Positions 1-10,520 of a DNA stretch of 64,000 nucleotides are shown here, piece after piece. The first letter of the stretch is position 1; the number at the start of each line of letters is the position of its first letter. The notes beneath the pieces are model-generated. The model saw only the letters and a program-made list of their open reading frames with translations. It was not told the origin of the DNA and made no database searches. Location of the stretch: NCBI RefSeq assembly GCF_963855985.1, contig NC_087104.1:14074001-14138000 (forward strand), written 5' to 3'. Origin of the DNA: Ostrinia nubilalis (taxonomy: Eukaryota > Arthropoda > Insecta > Lepidoptera > Crambidae). The position numbers were made by a program, and so were the translations under genes.

Positions 1-69
1 TCAGTTAACTATATTTTTTATACTCCTACTACTACATCTTACTACTGCAAGTTCCCTGAAAAGGGCCTA

Positions 70-263
70 TCCTACTAATATTATAAATGCGAGAGTTTGG
101 ATATCTAGATGTTTGTTACTCTTTCACGCAAAAACTACTGAACGGATTTTGATGAAACTTTATAGTCTTATTGTTTATAACCCAAAATAACATATAGGCT
201 ATAATTTATGACGATCTGTGACAAACTAAATTTCACGCGGGTGAAGCCGCGGGCAAAAGCTAG
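70..263 (+). mobile_element. Helitron-like non-autonomous element (Lep1-like)
   Basis: The element starts with TCCTACTAATATTATAAA and ends with CTAG. It sits between an A (69) and a T (264), which is the Helitron pattern of 5'-TC, 3'-CTRR and insertion between A and T without a target-site duplication. Just before the CTAG is a small hairpin, CGCGG-GTGAAG-CCGCG, as expected for a Helitron 3' end. The internal phrase around 'TTTCACGCAAAAACTACTGA' is a very common lepidopteran repeat. A second plus-strand copy lies at 43735-44108. It has no coding capacity. Confidence 0.75.
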
Positions 264-282
264 TATTAAATAAGAAAAAAAT

Positions 283-895
283 GTGTTCAGGTGTCGGACT
301 ATTAAATCCTAATAACGAAGGGCTATACCTAAGATAATGTTTCTTAAAATGGTCTACACTAATTTACAAAATCCTTTCACCATTAAAATCCTTAATCTGT
401 GGTTGATAAAAAAAAATTAGACGTTCCAAATTCAAATTTTAAATATTCACAAAATTTGCGCAGTGACTGAAGATCAGGCTGTATGTTTTGCAACTTTGCC
501 TTATTTAGAAGCAAATAAAAATACGATTAAGTATGACGTTTCAAATAATTTCATTGTAAGTACTCTGAAATGACCCTATATAAAATAACGTTCAGGCGTC
601 CTATTGTATCCGCATAGCATAACGAAAGGCTTCACCTAAGATTTAAATTGTTTCATAAAATAAATAAATATTAATTAATTAGTTTAATTTTTTCAATAAC
701 TTTACAATGTCAACTTTTTTATCTGTGGGTGCCTAAAGAAAAAATAATATTAGACGTTTGAAATCCAAAATTATTAAAATGTTCACAAGAATGTGCGCAG
801 TGACTGAAGATCAGGCTTTATATGTCTTAACGCCTTTGCCTTATTTAGAGCAAAATAAAAACATGAATTTTGACGTTCCAATTTCAAATCACACA
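283..895 (+). repeat. Diverged tandem duplication of a ~0.3-kb exon-like unit
   Basis: Unit 1 (about 283-560) and unit 2 (about 590-895) align along their length. Matching landmarks are GTTCAGGYGTC, AACGAARGGCT, ACCTAAGAT, TTAGACGTT and an identical 20-mer starting CAGTGACTGAAG at 461 and 798. After that 20-mer both units stay open in the same frame and read as related peptides, AVTEDQAVCFATLPYLE and AVTEDQALYVLTPLPYLE. Each open stretch follows a possible splice acceptor (GCGCAG). It is followed by a possible donor, GTAAGT at about 551 in unit 1 and CAG|GTTTGT at about 936 in unit 2. This could be a duplicated exon of an unrecognised gene, or two copies of an unknown repeat. Confidence 0.55.
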
Positions 896-1150
896 GCCAG
901 CAGTCATAATACAAGTGATGCGTCATCAGTTTGGCAGGTTTGTTTTATTTTCTAAAACTCGTGTTTTACCGAATTATTAACGTGAAATAATTATGTATTT
1001 AAACTATTTAGTGTTCATGAAAGTTGGGCATCTAGGACAAGTACAGCGACTAATCCTGCCATGGACTTCTTACGTAGTGACATTTATTTTTTCTCAGTGG
1101 ATTTTTACTATTTCGCTGACAGCTCACACTGCTTGTGTGTTTCATGTCGC

Positions 1151-1767
1151 TTAATGATAGATTGCCCGGAGTCCTGCAAGCAGGACTTAAAGTACTTCCG
1201 GTAGGACGCAAAATTAAAAGATCACAGTTTCGTAAGTATACATTGTACAAAGTTCAAATTTACACGAAAAAATAGAGTGTTTCTTTCTCTTTCACCCAAT
1301 AGTGCCCAAGATCGAAAAACGCGACTAACCGTTAGCCAGAGCCCGATGGCGCACGAGTATACACGGGGGTATAGTGTATTTGTAAGTGATAGGTGTAATT
1401 TCTAATACAAAGTGACGTACCAAAGTAATTAATTTAAAGTTCCTTATTATAGTTGCTATTAGTTAAGTTAAAAGAAGATAAACAAGTTTATAATATATTA
1501 AGAAAAGTAAAAGACTGATTAAACGAAATGATTCTACGACATGACTTTTTATTTAATAAACACTAACCAAGTGTTTACTACTTCTGGTGAGTATGAGTTC
1601 AAATTTGAAGGTCACCGTACTGCTGGAAGGACCAGCAAGCAAAAACGTACAAATTGCGTACTGCGGGCAGGACTTGCGACAATCTTCTGGCAGGACGTTT
1701 AGAACAAAAAACCAGTCCTTCCAGAAGAGCTTCCAGCAGGACAAAGCACCGGGCAATCTATCATTAA
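1151..1767. repeat. Inverted-repeat pair flanking ~580 bp
   Basis: A perfect 19-bp inverted repeat, TTAATGATAGATTGCCCGG at 1151-1169 and its complement at 1749-1767, brackets sequence rich in the motif GCAGGAC and its complement. This is the pattern of a small non-autonomous DNA element with subterminal repeats. No target-site duplication was found. The open frames inside on both strands are within chance and are not called. Confidence 0.4.
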
Positions 1768-1963
1768 AATGTGTAAAAGTGCAACTTTATGTGGACGTTT
1801 TATTTATTTACTGCTATATGACTTCTAGACTTAAAGTCCTTGTGAAAGTGACAGTAAGGCGAGTTCGTGGATGGTGTCTTCAAATGAACGTGAATATTAA
1901 CTGAAAGACTGGTGCTGACAACTACAAACTGCCAAGTAAGTGTATTTCATTTATGTCTTTGTC

Positions 1964-2106
1964 ACCCGTATTCACAAACGATACTTGCTTAAGTGAAGCA
2001 GTAAATCGAACGCATAGCGTTGAGAGCTCTGTGATTGGTTATTTTGTGACCCTGTGCGTCCACGCGCACTGTGAGGTCTCATAGTAATGTTTGTGAATAC
2101 GGACGT
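1964..2106. mobile_element. Short MITE, family A (copy 1)
   Basis: It is about 143 bp with terminal inverted repeats related to ACGCCCGTATTCACAAAC. The internal sequence includes GAGCTCTGTGATTGGTT and GAGGTCTCATAGTAATG. It is one of four copies in this window (also 8981-9128, 20394-20540, 63675-63786). No ORF. Confidence 0.7.
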
Positions 2107-2798
2107 GTGTGTTCTTTTTAGAGTGTATTTTAAATTATAATTTTAACCTACCTCTCACTAACGGCTTTTATGCTTACGTCTTGATTTGATGTTTTTGTTT
2201 TCATAGTAAATACGGTACTAAAACAGTACAGCCATGTACTACGCACTACATTTCACGATCCCAACACTCGTTCTGTTTATATGAAAAGTATGTACCTATT
2301 GCATGCCGTGCTTTTTACTTAACTGCGATTTTCATATTCTACATTTGACAAGTAAAGTCAACTAGCGCTGCATGTTTTAAGTTTGATTAGAAGATAGAAC
2401 TAATGTAGCAACTGCAGCTAACTTTAGTCTTCATTTTTTCCAAAATTAAACAATAATGCTTCTCTATCCTTTAAAACTGTGAGTACAGCCTATTTACCAA
2501 AAACCAATATTCCCTGATTCCAACTTCAATCGGCATCCTAACTAACCAAACAAGTAGATTAACATACAAACACTTACCTATTCATATTACAGACGTACCG
2601 TTACACTATCAGTCCTATCGGTCGACTTTCTGACCCAACTACGTATCTCGCGTGGTAGACAATCTGACGCACAGATAAGATACGCGCTCGGAATACATAC
2701 AGTCATTGTTATTTTTAGTGCCGTGTTTGGAGAGTGTAATAAACAGATATCTGGTTAAGGGGAAATGGCTAGTGAGGGGGACTAAACAATCTTCTAGG
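2107..2798. other. Unassigned non-coding stretch
   Basis: No convincing ORF, repeat or RNA gene was seen. It ends at the left arm of the large inverted-repeat element. Confidence 0.5.
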
Positions 2799-2822
2799 GC
2801 AGGGTACTCACCTGCCATGTAG

Positions 2823-2870
2823 CACGTAACGTAGCATGTAACGTAACGTAACGTAACATGTAACGTAACT
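2823..2870. repeat. (ACGTA)n simple repeat
   Basis: Imperfect pentamer repeat of CGTAA/ACGTA type immediately before the SINE, inside the left arm of the larger element. Confidence 0.75.
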
Positions 2871-2874
2871 AACC

Positions 2875-3199
2875 GCCTCTGTGGTCTAGTGGTAAGACCA
2901 CCTGCTTAGACGCAGAGGTCCCGGGTTCGATTCCCAGTGGGGGCAGATTTTTCTGTTCGGTTTGGTTGGTGGTACGGCTTGTTCTAAGGCCGCCTGGCTA
3001 GCTACCACCATCTTACCTAAGTCTGTCGCCATAACAATGTTAACAGCATTGTTGTATTCCAGCAGTTAGAGGTAAGATAGCCAGTTCCTCCGTGGTTGAG
3101 GATTCCGGGTGAAGCTCGCTTCCACCTTCGGCCTGATCATCACTTACCATCAGGTGAGATACAGGCCAAGAGCTTCCTCGTTGTGGATTAAAAAAAAAA
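2875..3199 (+). mobile_element. tRNA-derived SINE
   Basis: The head (2875-2944) is tRNA-like. It has an A-box TGGTCTAGTGG (2882-2892), a B-box GGTTCGATTCC (2924-2934), and a 7-bp acceptor-like stem of GCCTCTG with TGGGGGC, wobble pairs included. The body carries phrases I know from lepidopteran SINEs, such as CTTACCTAAGTCTGTCGCC and ACTTACCATCAGGTGAGAT. It ends in a 10-A run (3190-3199). The anticodon arm is degenerate and the tRNA part is fused to a non-tRNA body, so this is a SINE and not a functional tRNA gene. RNA polymerase III boxes would drive it if it were active. Confidence 0.85.
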
Positions 3200-5139
3200 C
3201 CTTCGAGTGAGTACGGCTCGTCCACGGTCATCACGTATCTAGCTGCGAGCTCCTGGATCCTACTGCGAGCCGCCTTTGTGCTCGCAGTGATACCGCCACG
3301 ATCTCCCTGCGAACCACGCGCGAGCAGCTCGCAGCGGGCTCGTGCCTATGTACAGTCGCAGAATGAAAAGGTTCGTCACCTTAGTGTCGGTTTTCGCTTG
3401 CACTAGGTACTGTAAGAGTCAAACCTGCCAACATAACAGTGCAAGAAACAGTGCTGCTAACATTTAAATAAATATGACGTTTGCTAACGAATAAGGTTTT
3501 GCTTGTTTATTTTTCTATCCCATCAGTGCAATGCAATGATGACATTGACCAATTGACAATAGTTTTTTTTATTTAATAGAAATAATAATGGCAGGTTGAA
3601 CCAACAAGAAGGTTTTAGTTTATCAATCATAATAATCTTCTTGACAAGATAAATCGTCAAACAACTTTGATCAATAATTTTGAACTTTACTGACGAACAG
3701 TTAAAGGTTATTTGGGTATTTCGCCGAAACAGTAAATTTTCTGTGTCCAGGCAGGCGAACACATGTTTTTTTATATCTATCTGTATGAAACTATTTTTAT
3801 GGGAAAGTTCATCAAAAGTTTTATTTGTTTTTGCTATTACAATAGCAGAAACTACAAATAATACCGTAGAAAAACTTAATCAAAAGTCGTTTTTCTAATT
3901 TCCTTGTTATGTCCATTACTGTTGTTTGCCAAAATGAAGGCTCATTATAAAAAATTGAAGCGTAATTTAATTCTAATAGCACTCTCTTTACATTTGAGAA
4001 ACGTTTGGCTATCGGAAAATAAAAACTTTAAATGTCAAATACTTATAGGAAGAAAATAAAGTGAAGTTAAGTTCTTGTCCAGGTCAAAAGTATAATTTCC
4101 CTGGGTCTTCGTTTCGACCATTGTTGTAACGAAACGAAAAAACTTAGAATGTAACGCACTGTACCACTACACTCGGCCATTTCATCCCAAGAGGCCATTG
4201 CGGCAGGACAGTACGTCGTTGATCAGTTTCGCGACAAATCGCATAAACAGGTCCCTCCTTGGGTTTTTGTTTACTAAAAAGTCAATTTCTTTGGTCGGTT
4301 TTTTGCAGCTAAACAATGGATTAATTTTATTGTTTATTTACACAAATGTAGTGTCTGTAGGGGTAAACCCATGATTTAAATAGTAAATGCATAGGGTAAA
4401 TAGGTTTTTGTCTGTGGTGTCTTTTAGGCATAAATCTAATTTCTTTGGTCCTAATTTCCTTGTTTTCCCTGGCATAAAATGACCTAGGAAATTATAAAAG
4501 ACCTTTAATAATTCGGCGTAAAGTCAAATTTTGAGTATTTCTTTATTGGAATAAGTTTAAAATTTTCATTTTAAGAAATAGGTATCAGAATAGATAAAGA
4601 AAAACTTATTTTTAACTCTTAAGTCAATCTACTGCATTTATCTTCCTTAGTTGTGTAAAAAGGTCGTAATGATATAATATTCATTGGCATGTTTGCTTGC
4701 GAAAGTACACAAAAATGAGGCGAACAAAAAAAAAGCAAACCACAGAAGAAAACTTAGAGAAAAAAATATTTATAATAATTTCCTTGGCTACCAAAAATTT
4801 ATGACCTCATAACTTTGTTTCTAAAACGAATTATGACACCCCTTCTAGATATATTAGCTTAGTTTTTACTACTTAATGCATTGGGAAACAAAAAATAGTT
4901 AAAAACAAAAATAAAATTCGTGCCAAGGAAATTAGGCAAAATTGACCATTTTTGGCGAAATACCCATTTTCTCTAACTCGAGATTATTCTGTAACATAGT
5001 TTCAAAAGGTAATATGTGTTCGCGATTCGTTGAAGGAATCAATTTGAAAACTGACGAACCTTTTCATTCCGTGACTGTACTCACTTGATACAGTATCTGA
5101 TACATTACATGCTACACGGCTGGATGAGTACCCTGCTTA

Positions 5140-5310
5140 GTTTGTTCGTTTCAGCCAAATAAAGTCCACTGCTGGACAAAGACCTCCACCGATTTCCATA
5201 ACGACCGCTCCTGCGCTGACCGCATCTAGGTTCTTCCAGAGACCTTCACCAGATCGTCAGTCCACCTAGTGGGTCTGCCCACGCTACGTCTTCCGGCCCA
5301 GTCCTCTTGA
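5140..5310 (-). mobile_element. RTE-like LINE 3' fragment, CGAA-tail subfamily
   Basis: The plus strand shows the reverse complement of the 3' end of a lepidopteran endonuclease/reverse-transcriptase LINE. Landmarks are TTTCAGCC, a GACGTCCACTGCTGGACAAA-like core (mutated to AAAGTCCACTG), CACCAGATCGTC and CCACGCTACGTCTTCCGG. Read on the minus strand this encodes the last residues of the ORF, usually ending near VQQWTSFG. The copy is 5'-truncated and mutated. It abuts the end of the large inverted-repeat element. Confidence 0.75.
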
Positions 5311-6200
5311 GTCTAGACAAGTTAGAAAATGCTTCACGGTCGAAAGTACTACATATAAAAAACGCCGGAGAGTTACGTATGTCTACGTAGGTATGTTAAG
5401 CGATTTTGGAATTACAACTGTCATAATTTGTTACATGTCTAGGAGGCCGGATACCTACTATTCTTGTTTCCACTATTGTAGCTCCCATGTGGCCAGGATC
5501 AGTTTGTCTGACAATAAAATAATGTAGGTAGGTCAAAGTAAAGTACAAGTACACCAGCAACTATATATTATGAAAATAGCGCTAGGATATACTTTTAAGT
5601 ACATCATAACATATTATTTCAATGGAAAATAGAAGGAATCCTAAATTATGCTCAATATAAAAATAAAACAGTTTAATATTATTTTTGTGACAGATAATAG
5701 TTAGGTAGGTCTTATGAGACTGGCCGAATAAAAATACTGAAGTTTTCAATTAATTTTTATTCTAACTTCATAGAAATTTCATTGAATGAAGTTCCCTAGT
5801 ACAATCACTTGGACTTGTCTCCACCGCTCAACTCTTGATACTTATCATAAAATAACCACGAACCTGGCTGCCTCGTTAATGTATACATTTCCACGTGGTC
5901 CCCACTTTTGCATAATTACCCCCCAAATAGCTCCGAGGTCACCCCAATCAAGCTATCGCGTCTCTTCATCAGTTAACACACGATTAAGCAAGCGAATTCG
6001 TTCGCGTAACGAATACTAAACGAATAAGTACCTACTCATTATTTGGGGAAGGCCTATAAATAGATAGCCAAAATGGCGGCTAGTTCTTTTGTGATATTTT
6101 ATTTACATACTTGTCTATGAAGCTGTGTGGTTCAAGCAGTACTCTGCCTGTACCACATTCATTTTATAGGATCACCCACACTCTTCTTGTAGATATATCG
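5311..6200. other. Unassigned non-coding stretch
   Basis: AT-rich, with no coding or repeat call that I can support. Confidence 0.5.
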
Positions 6201-6208
6201 ACCAAGGT

Positions 6209-6332
6209 ACGGGACTATTCCCACCTCTCGTTCCCACCGCTGCAACTCCTGTGTAGCCAGTATCTACAGTTTGACCGCCATTAAAAACCCAACCACTGAA
6301 GGTCAAGTTTGTCCCGAGGAAAGTTAAACTGG
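6209..6332 (-). mobile_element. Tail-less retroposon fragment (family B)
   Basis: It matches the two family B copies at 57.1-57.7 kb. The shared start on the plus strand is ACGGGACTATTCCCACCTCT, followed by GCAACTCCTGTGTAGCCAG and GGTCAAGTTTGTCCC. The match stops where the MITE at 6333 begins. The strand is assigned from the truncation pattern of the other copies. Confidence 0.6.
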
Positions 6333-6546
6333 TAAAGCCTGGTCCGTGAGCACGTAGAATTTTGGCCAATGACCCCAAGCTACCCATCCTTAACGCTCGC
6401 GCGTAATTATGTTGCTGTCGCGCTCGCACACCCACTGCAAGCGCCCGTCGCACAGTCGCGACAGCAATATAATTACACGCGAGCGATAAGGATGGGTAGC
6501 TTGGGGTCATTGGCCAAAATTCTACGTGCTCACAGACCAGGCTTTA
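6333..6546. mobile_element. Hairpin MITE with ~85-bp inverted repeats and TA ends
   Basis: The left arm begins TAAAGCCTGGTC and the right arm ends GACCAGGCTTTA, and the two are complementary for about 85 bp. Both contain the phrase GGCCAATGACCCCAAGCTAC or its complement. The short centre is GC-rich. Terminal TA suggests a TA target site (Tc1/mariner-type). It interrupts sequence related to family B retroposons. Open frames on both strands are by-products of the palindrome. Confidence 0.8.
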
Positions 6547-6810
6547 GAAGAAATATGCTAACATCAGGCATCCCAACAACTCATGAAGTGTAGGCTGAAG
6601 TTGTCATTATAGATTGGCCTATGCTAAATTAAAGATTTGGTAAAAAGAGAGTGCCGTTCTTGCAGTAGAAACTAGTAACCTGATGGTGATGATTTGTGAA
6701 TCTTTAAGATGCAAATTATGTTGTTGAATTCACATTAAAAAATCATCTTAAAGTACCTAGTACCTAATTGAAACTACGCAAATAGTAAGTAGTTATAGCA
6801 CAACATTTAG

Positions 6811-6955
6811 GTTCGTTCGTTTCAGCCGAAAGACGTCCACTGCTGGAAAAAGGCCTCCCCCAAGGATTTCAACAAAGACCGGTCCTGCGCCGCTCGCATC
6901 CAGGCACCTCCCACGACCTTCACCAGATCGTCGGTCCACCTAGTGGGAGGTCCTT
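6811..6955 (-). mobile_element. RTE-like LINE 3' fragment, CGAA-tail subfamily
   Basis: It begins TTCGTTCGTTTCAGCC and continues with GACGTCCACTGCTGG, GGCCTCCCCCAAGGATTTC and CACCAGATCGTCGGTCCACC. Minus-strand translation gives PTRWTDDLVKVVGGAWMRAA followed by a sequence ending QQWTSFG. This is the C-terminus of the element's ORF. It is 5'-truncated at about 6955. Confidence 0.85.
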
Positions 6956-7612
6956 TCCTTGAACTTTGGGGAATGGGAAGAACTTTCCTACCCCATTTAG
7001 GTATAAGGTTGAAATAAGAAGATAAATAAGAAAATAACACCTGAATTTGTGTGACGTCGTAGCTACTGCTTTCTTGTTTACCCATTATTCAGAACATTAA
7101 TAAGCAGAACAAACTTTATAATTAACAGTTAATTTATTATGAAAATAGGAAACTAACAAATGACCATTTATGGAAAATTTAATTTATCGCCATTGATATA
7201 AATCCATAAATTGCATTTATCGGAATTTTTAATAGAAATAACTGGGCAAATGCATTTACACTTCCGCGATAGTTAATGATGATTGTTAGGGTAAATACAA
7301 TTATTTAAATTACTATCAGGTTATTTACGTAAGTAAATAAGTAGAATATGTTTTATACGTTATTTATTTGTTAGTCAAACAATACATTAATATCCGTATT
7401 GTTTAATTTTATAGTGAATCCTAACGGTTAAATAAATAGAATTAGTACTACATTATATTATACATTATGTAGTTATATCCTTACCCCAAGGTTGATTAGT
7501 AGAAAATCTGTAAGGCTAAAATTCTGAAAATTATTTTCAGTGTGCAATAAAGTTTTAATAAATAAATTAATTCAATAAACTTACCTGGGATACAAAACTC
7601 AAGATTCTGAGT
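6956..7612. other. AT-rich non-coding stretch
   Basis: No gene or repeat is recognised; many short TAA/TTA-rich runs. Confidence 0.5.
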
Positions 7613-7613
7613 T

Positions 7614-8040
7614 CAGTGTGCTTCGTTCGTTCGTTCGTTCGTTTCAGCCAAATGACGTCCACTGCTGGACAAAGGCCTCCCCCAAGGTTTTCCACAATGA
7701 ACGGTCCTGCGCTGCCCGCATCCAGGCTCTTCCCGCGACCTTTACCAGATCGGTCAGTGTGCTTACCATGAGTTTATGTTAGGTGTGCTCGCTAGCGACT
7801 GCGTAAAAAAATTACATTTCAATGTATGACATATTGTGCAGCGCCCCTAGCGGCTACTTTCAAGAAATAAAATCTTCATAAATTTTTTGACGTACTCGCT
7901 AGCGAGCACACCTAACGTAAACTCATGGTAAGCACACTGTGCTCAGGGGCGCTGCACAATATGTCATAGGTACATTGAATGTCATTTGTTAACGCAGTCG
8001 CTAGCGAGTACACCTAACGTAAACTCATGGTAAGCACACA
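7614..8040. mobile_element. Complex hairpin MITE, interrupted by an RTE insert
   Basis: The terminal motif CAGTGTGCTTACCATGAG occurs at the left (7755; its first bases also at 7614 as part of a duplication). It occurs inverted in the middle (ending about 7942) and at the right end (ending 8040). The arms continue with GTGCTCGCTAGCGACTGCGT and with CAATGTATGACATATTGTGC and CAGCGCCCCT or complements. The outer arms pair over about 95 bp and an extra right terminus sits in the centre. No ORF. Confidence 0.7.
7624..7753 (-). mobile_element. RTE-like 3' fragment with 11-bp target-site duplication
   Basis: TCAGTGTGCTT occurs on both sides (7613-7623 and 7754-7764) as a perfect 11-bp duplication. 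The insert starts with a (CGTT)n run, the reverse complement of a (CGAA)n 3' tail. It then reads TTTCAGCCAAATGACGTCCA and ends in ACCAGATCGG, so only the 3'-most ~130 bp are present. The duplicated target is the terminus of the adjacent MITE, so the MITE was there first. Confidence 0.85.
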
Positions 8041-8081
8041 TCTTACCAGTGTAAACATAAGTTTGATCCGACTCACTCAGA

Positions 8082-8221
8082 TCTGAGGTGATTGTGTAAA
8101 GCAATCGTTATCATTTGACAGTTAACGTACGATTATTCTGTCAAACGCTTTGTTTAACTGACTTTATCGTACGTTATGAACTGTCAAATGATTACGATTG
8201 CTTTACACAATTCCACCTCAG
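8082..8221. mobile_element. Hairpin MITE (~140 bp)
   Basis: The arms TCTGAGGTG-ATTGTGTAAAGCAATCG and CGATTGCTTTACACAATT-CCACCTCAGA are inverted complements. Pairing continues inward through ATCATTTGACAGTTAACGTA and its diverged complement, giving about 50-bp arms with a short loop. Confidence 0.75.
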
Positions 8222-8469
8222 AACCATCATACCCATCTGGTCTCAAGCAATAGTTACTTGTCAGCTATATTTAGTCCGAGTCAAGTCTCAATTGACCATA
8301 TTTTGACCTGTTTCAATTGTTCAATAAAACAGTTACTACTCATAAAGCAATATTAATAGACATCACACTGACCCGGGATTATTTCATTAGAGCAATTTGC
8401 AAATAAAACCATACGAGAATATGGTTGAGTAGACTTTATTCTTACAATTATGCAATTAGGTATTTATCG

Positions 8470-8890
8470 TTCATCATCATCAATTCAGCCACAAGACGTC
8501 AACTGCTGAACATAAGCCTCCCCCATGATGATCGATTGGTGTTCCTTTTTTTATATTCGTTTATATTCGTCAGATATTAATCGTTAGTTTGAGTTAAATG
8601 ACGTCCACAGCTGGACAAAGGCGTCTCCCAAGAATTTCTACTCGAGAAACTTTCTGCCCCAACGGCTCTACGAGCTATGTGCACCGCCCACTGCCACTTA
8701 AGTTTGGCAATTTTACGGGCTATCACTATAAAACACTATGTAGAGACTTTATTATTCGACCAAAGGACGTCCACTGCTGGGCTAAAGCCACCCCAAAATT
8801 ATGCACAGCGACCGGTCATGCGCTGCCTGTATTCAAGTGTTTCCCGCGACGTTTACATGATCGTCGGTACACCGAGTGGGAGGCATGCTT
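8470..8890 (-). mobile_element. Cluster of three degenerate RTE-like 3' fragments
   Basis: Fragment 1 (about 8470-8530) has a CATCATCATCA tail and GAACATAAGCCTCCCCC. Fragment 2 (about 8591-8680) has GACGTCCACAGCTGGACAAA and then jumps to CTTTCTGCCCCAACGGCTC, an internal deletion. Fragment 3 (about 8756-8885) has GGACGTCCACTGCTGGGC, GACCGGTCATGCGCTGCC and GATCGTCGGTACACCGAGTG. All are the minus-strand 3' coding end of the same LINE group. The short ORFs across them are out of frame with the element. Confidence 0.7.
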
Positions 8891-8980
8891 TAATACAAAT
8901 CATATAAACACAAATTTTAACCCTACTAATGATTTAAGGCATAATTTAGGTCAATGCTCAGAATCAATGCAGGCAGACTA

Positions 8981-9128
8981 ACGCCCATATTCACAAACGA
9001 TGCTTGCTTAAGTAAAGCGGCAAATTGAACGCAGAACGTTGAATTGAGCTCTTTGATTGGTTCGTGTGTGATCCTGTGCGTCCACGAGCACTGTGAGACC
9101 TCATAGTAATGTTTGTGAATACGGGCGT
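8981..9128. mobile_element. Short MITE, family A (copy 2)
   Basis: Bounded by ACGCCCATATTCACAAACGA and GTTTGTGAATACGGGCGT, with CTA on the left and TAG on the right. About 148 bp and closely similar to the copy at 1964-2106. Confidence 0.8.
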
Positions 9129-10516
9129 TAGTTACCAAAGATCTATGCTGACTACTAGCTAACACTGAGGTCACCTGTAGATATCAATTTGGTCTTATAA
9201 AATTAAAAAAAAAGCATAATGGCCTTTATTTGGTATAAATTATTCTACTGATTCCACTTGCATTATAATAAAACGGTCCTTATGACTATTATTCAGATTT
9301 ATTACTTTAATTTTATATGCGTTTCCTTACAGAGGCTTCATCACTCATCCTTGATGATGCCATCAGGTTGGCAGAAATTTCATGTCCTCTTATTATGGTG
9401 TCAAAATTACTTTCAAGATTAGGATTTTTTATGCTCGATGAAATTTAAATGTAACCATCGTATTAGGATAAATCAGTAGGCTCATCTTGAAATAACTTAC
9501 CCGCACTTGCCTCAGTTTCTGCTGCTAGTAAGATTAATATTTTGTTAAGCTTAGGCAGGATAGATTTTTAGGGAGTAGACTCCTCTCTTCTGAGGGGAGA
9601 GCCCCACATAACCCAGCGGCGTGTATGCAAATCAATGCATTTTTACTTCAGTTTTCTCTTGCACTCATAAAAAACTTAGCTTTGGCAAAAAAATAGTACC
9701 TATCTTACTCGGACATTATAATATGCCTATTGAAAAACGACTCTACTGATATTCATTTCACTACGCCACACTCTTTATTTTACGGCCTAATATTAAATTA
9801 TAATTTGGTCCCAATTTTTGTCTACTGTCAGCGTATTTTAAAATTTCTACCGCAGATGTGGAAAATAAAAAATACATTTGTGATAGCGTTAAATATCTCT
9901 GTGATGTCTAAAGCTTAGCGCTTTTAACAAAATACCATTTGATCGTAACATGTGTTGTAATTGCGAGTAAAATTGTATTGTACTAAGGTGAGTATAGATT
10001 ACAGCATTTCTATGTAATGTACGTTCTTGCGAATTATACAATACAGGCAGAATCTATGACGATTGGTTCGTGACACTAGACATTTCATAGAGCGCATATC
10101 TACTCACTTTCAGGTGTACATAAAAAGTAATAGGCTTTGACTAAGTGATAACTTCAGTATTGCATTATAAAAACTATAGTATTTCTGCTTTCCTCTCAAT
10201 CCTAAAACAGTTTATATCAATCACTTTTATGCAAATGGACGATCTTTTTACTGCTGTAAGCGTTAGGATCATTTTATTTTCTTAATTTCTTTATCTAGTG
10301 TCAACGATATTGAGTCGTTTAGTTTTTGGTTGTTGTGTAATTAGGTTTCATTCTCTAAATTATACTTACGAAGTAGGTATACTTACTCTTACTTACGAAG
10401 TACGTCCTTTATAATACTTAGGTACTTATCAACACCAATCTTACTCCAAAAAATTAGCTGAAGTTTGTCCCATTGCACCACCATCTTATGGCCGAGGATT
10501 TCAGATGAGCGTTAGT
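9129..10516. other. Unassigned non-coding stretch
   Basis: No supported gene. A short GC-rich hairpin, CTCCTCTC-TTCT-GAGGGGAG, lies near 9580-9600. A weak inverted pair (GTGAGTATAGATTA near 9990, TCTACTCACTTT near 10100) may be an old MITE. Confidence 0.4.
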
Positions 10517-10520
10517 AGAT

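Larger units (their letters stand above)
2799..5136. mobile_element. Large (~2.3 kb) inverted-repeat DNA element
   Basis: The termini are inverted copies: GCAGGGTACTCA at 2799 and TGAGTACCCTGC ending at 5136. Inside them are further inverted matches: GTACAGTCGCAGAATGAAAA at 3352 against its diverged complement at about 5072-5091, and GGGTATTTCGCC (3714) against GGCGAAATACCC (4954). The motif AATTTCCTTG occurs at about 3897, 4453 and 4777 and is inverted at about 4924. A GC-rich stretch at 3240-3345 is full of CTGCGAGC and its complement. A SINE lies in the left arm. No transposase-like ORF is present, so this would be a non-autonomous element. The target-site duplication is unclear (TAG/TTAG at the edges). 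Confidence 0.55.

Noticed and set aside
758..955. 65-codon ORF as a complete small gene
   Set aside because: It has no ATG at its start (TTG). The interesting part is the duplicated core, so it is reported as an exon-like duplication instead.
2875..2945. Functional tRNA gene
   Set aside because: It has A and B boxes and an acceptor-like stem, but the anticodon arm is degenerate and the sequence continues into a SINE body with an A-tail.
6172..6593. 112- and 74-codon frames on opposite strands sharing a peptide
   Set aside because: The shared peptide (RMGSLGSLAKILRAHGPGF-like) comes from the palindromic arms of the MITE at 6333-6546, not from a gene.
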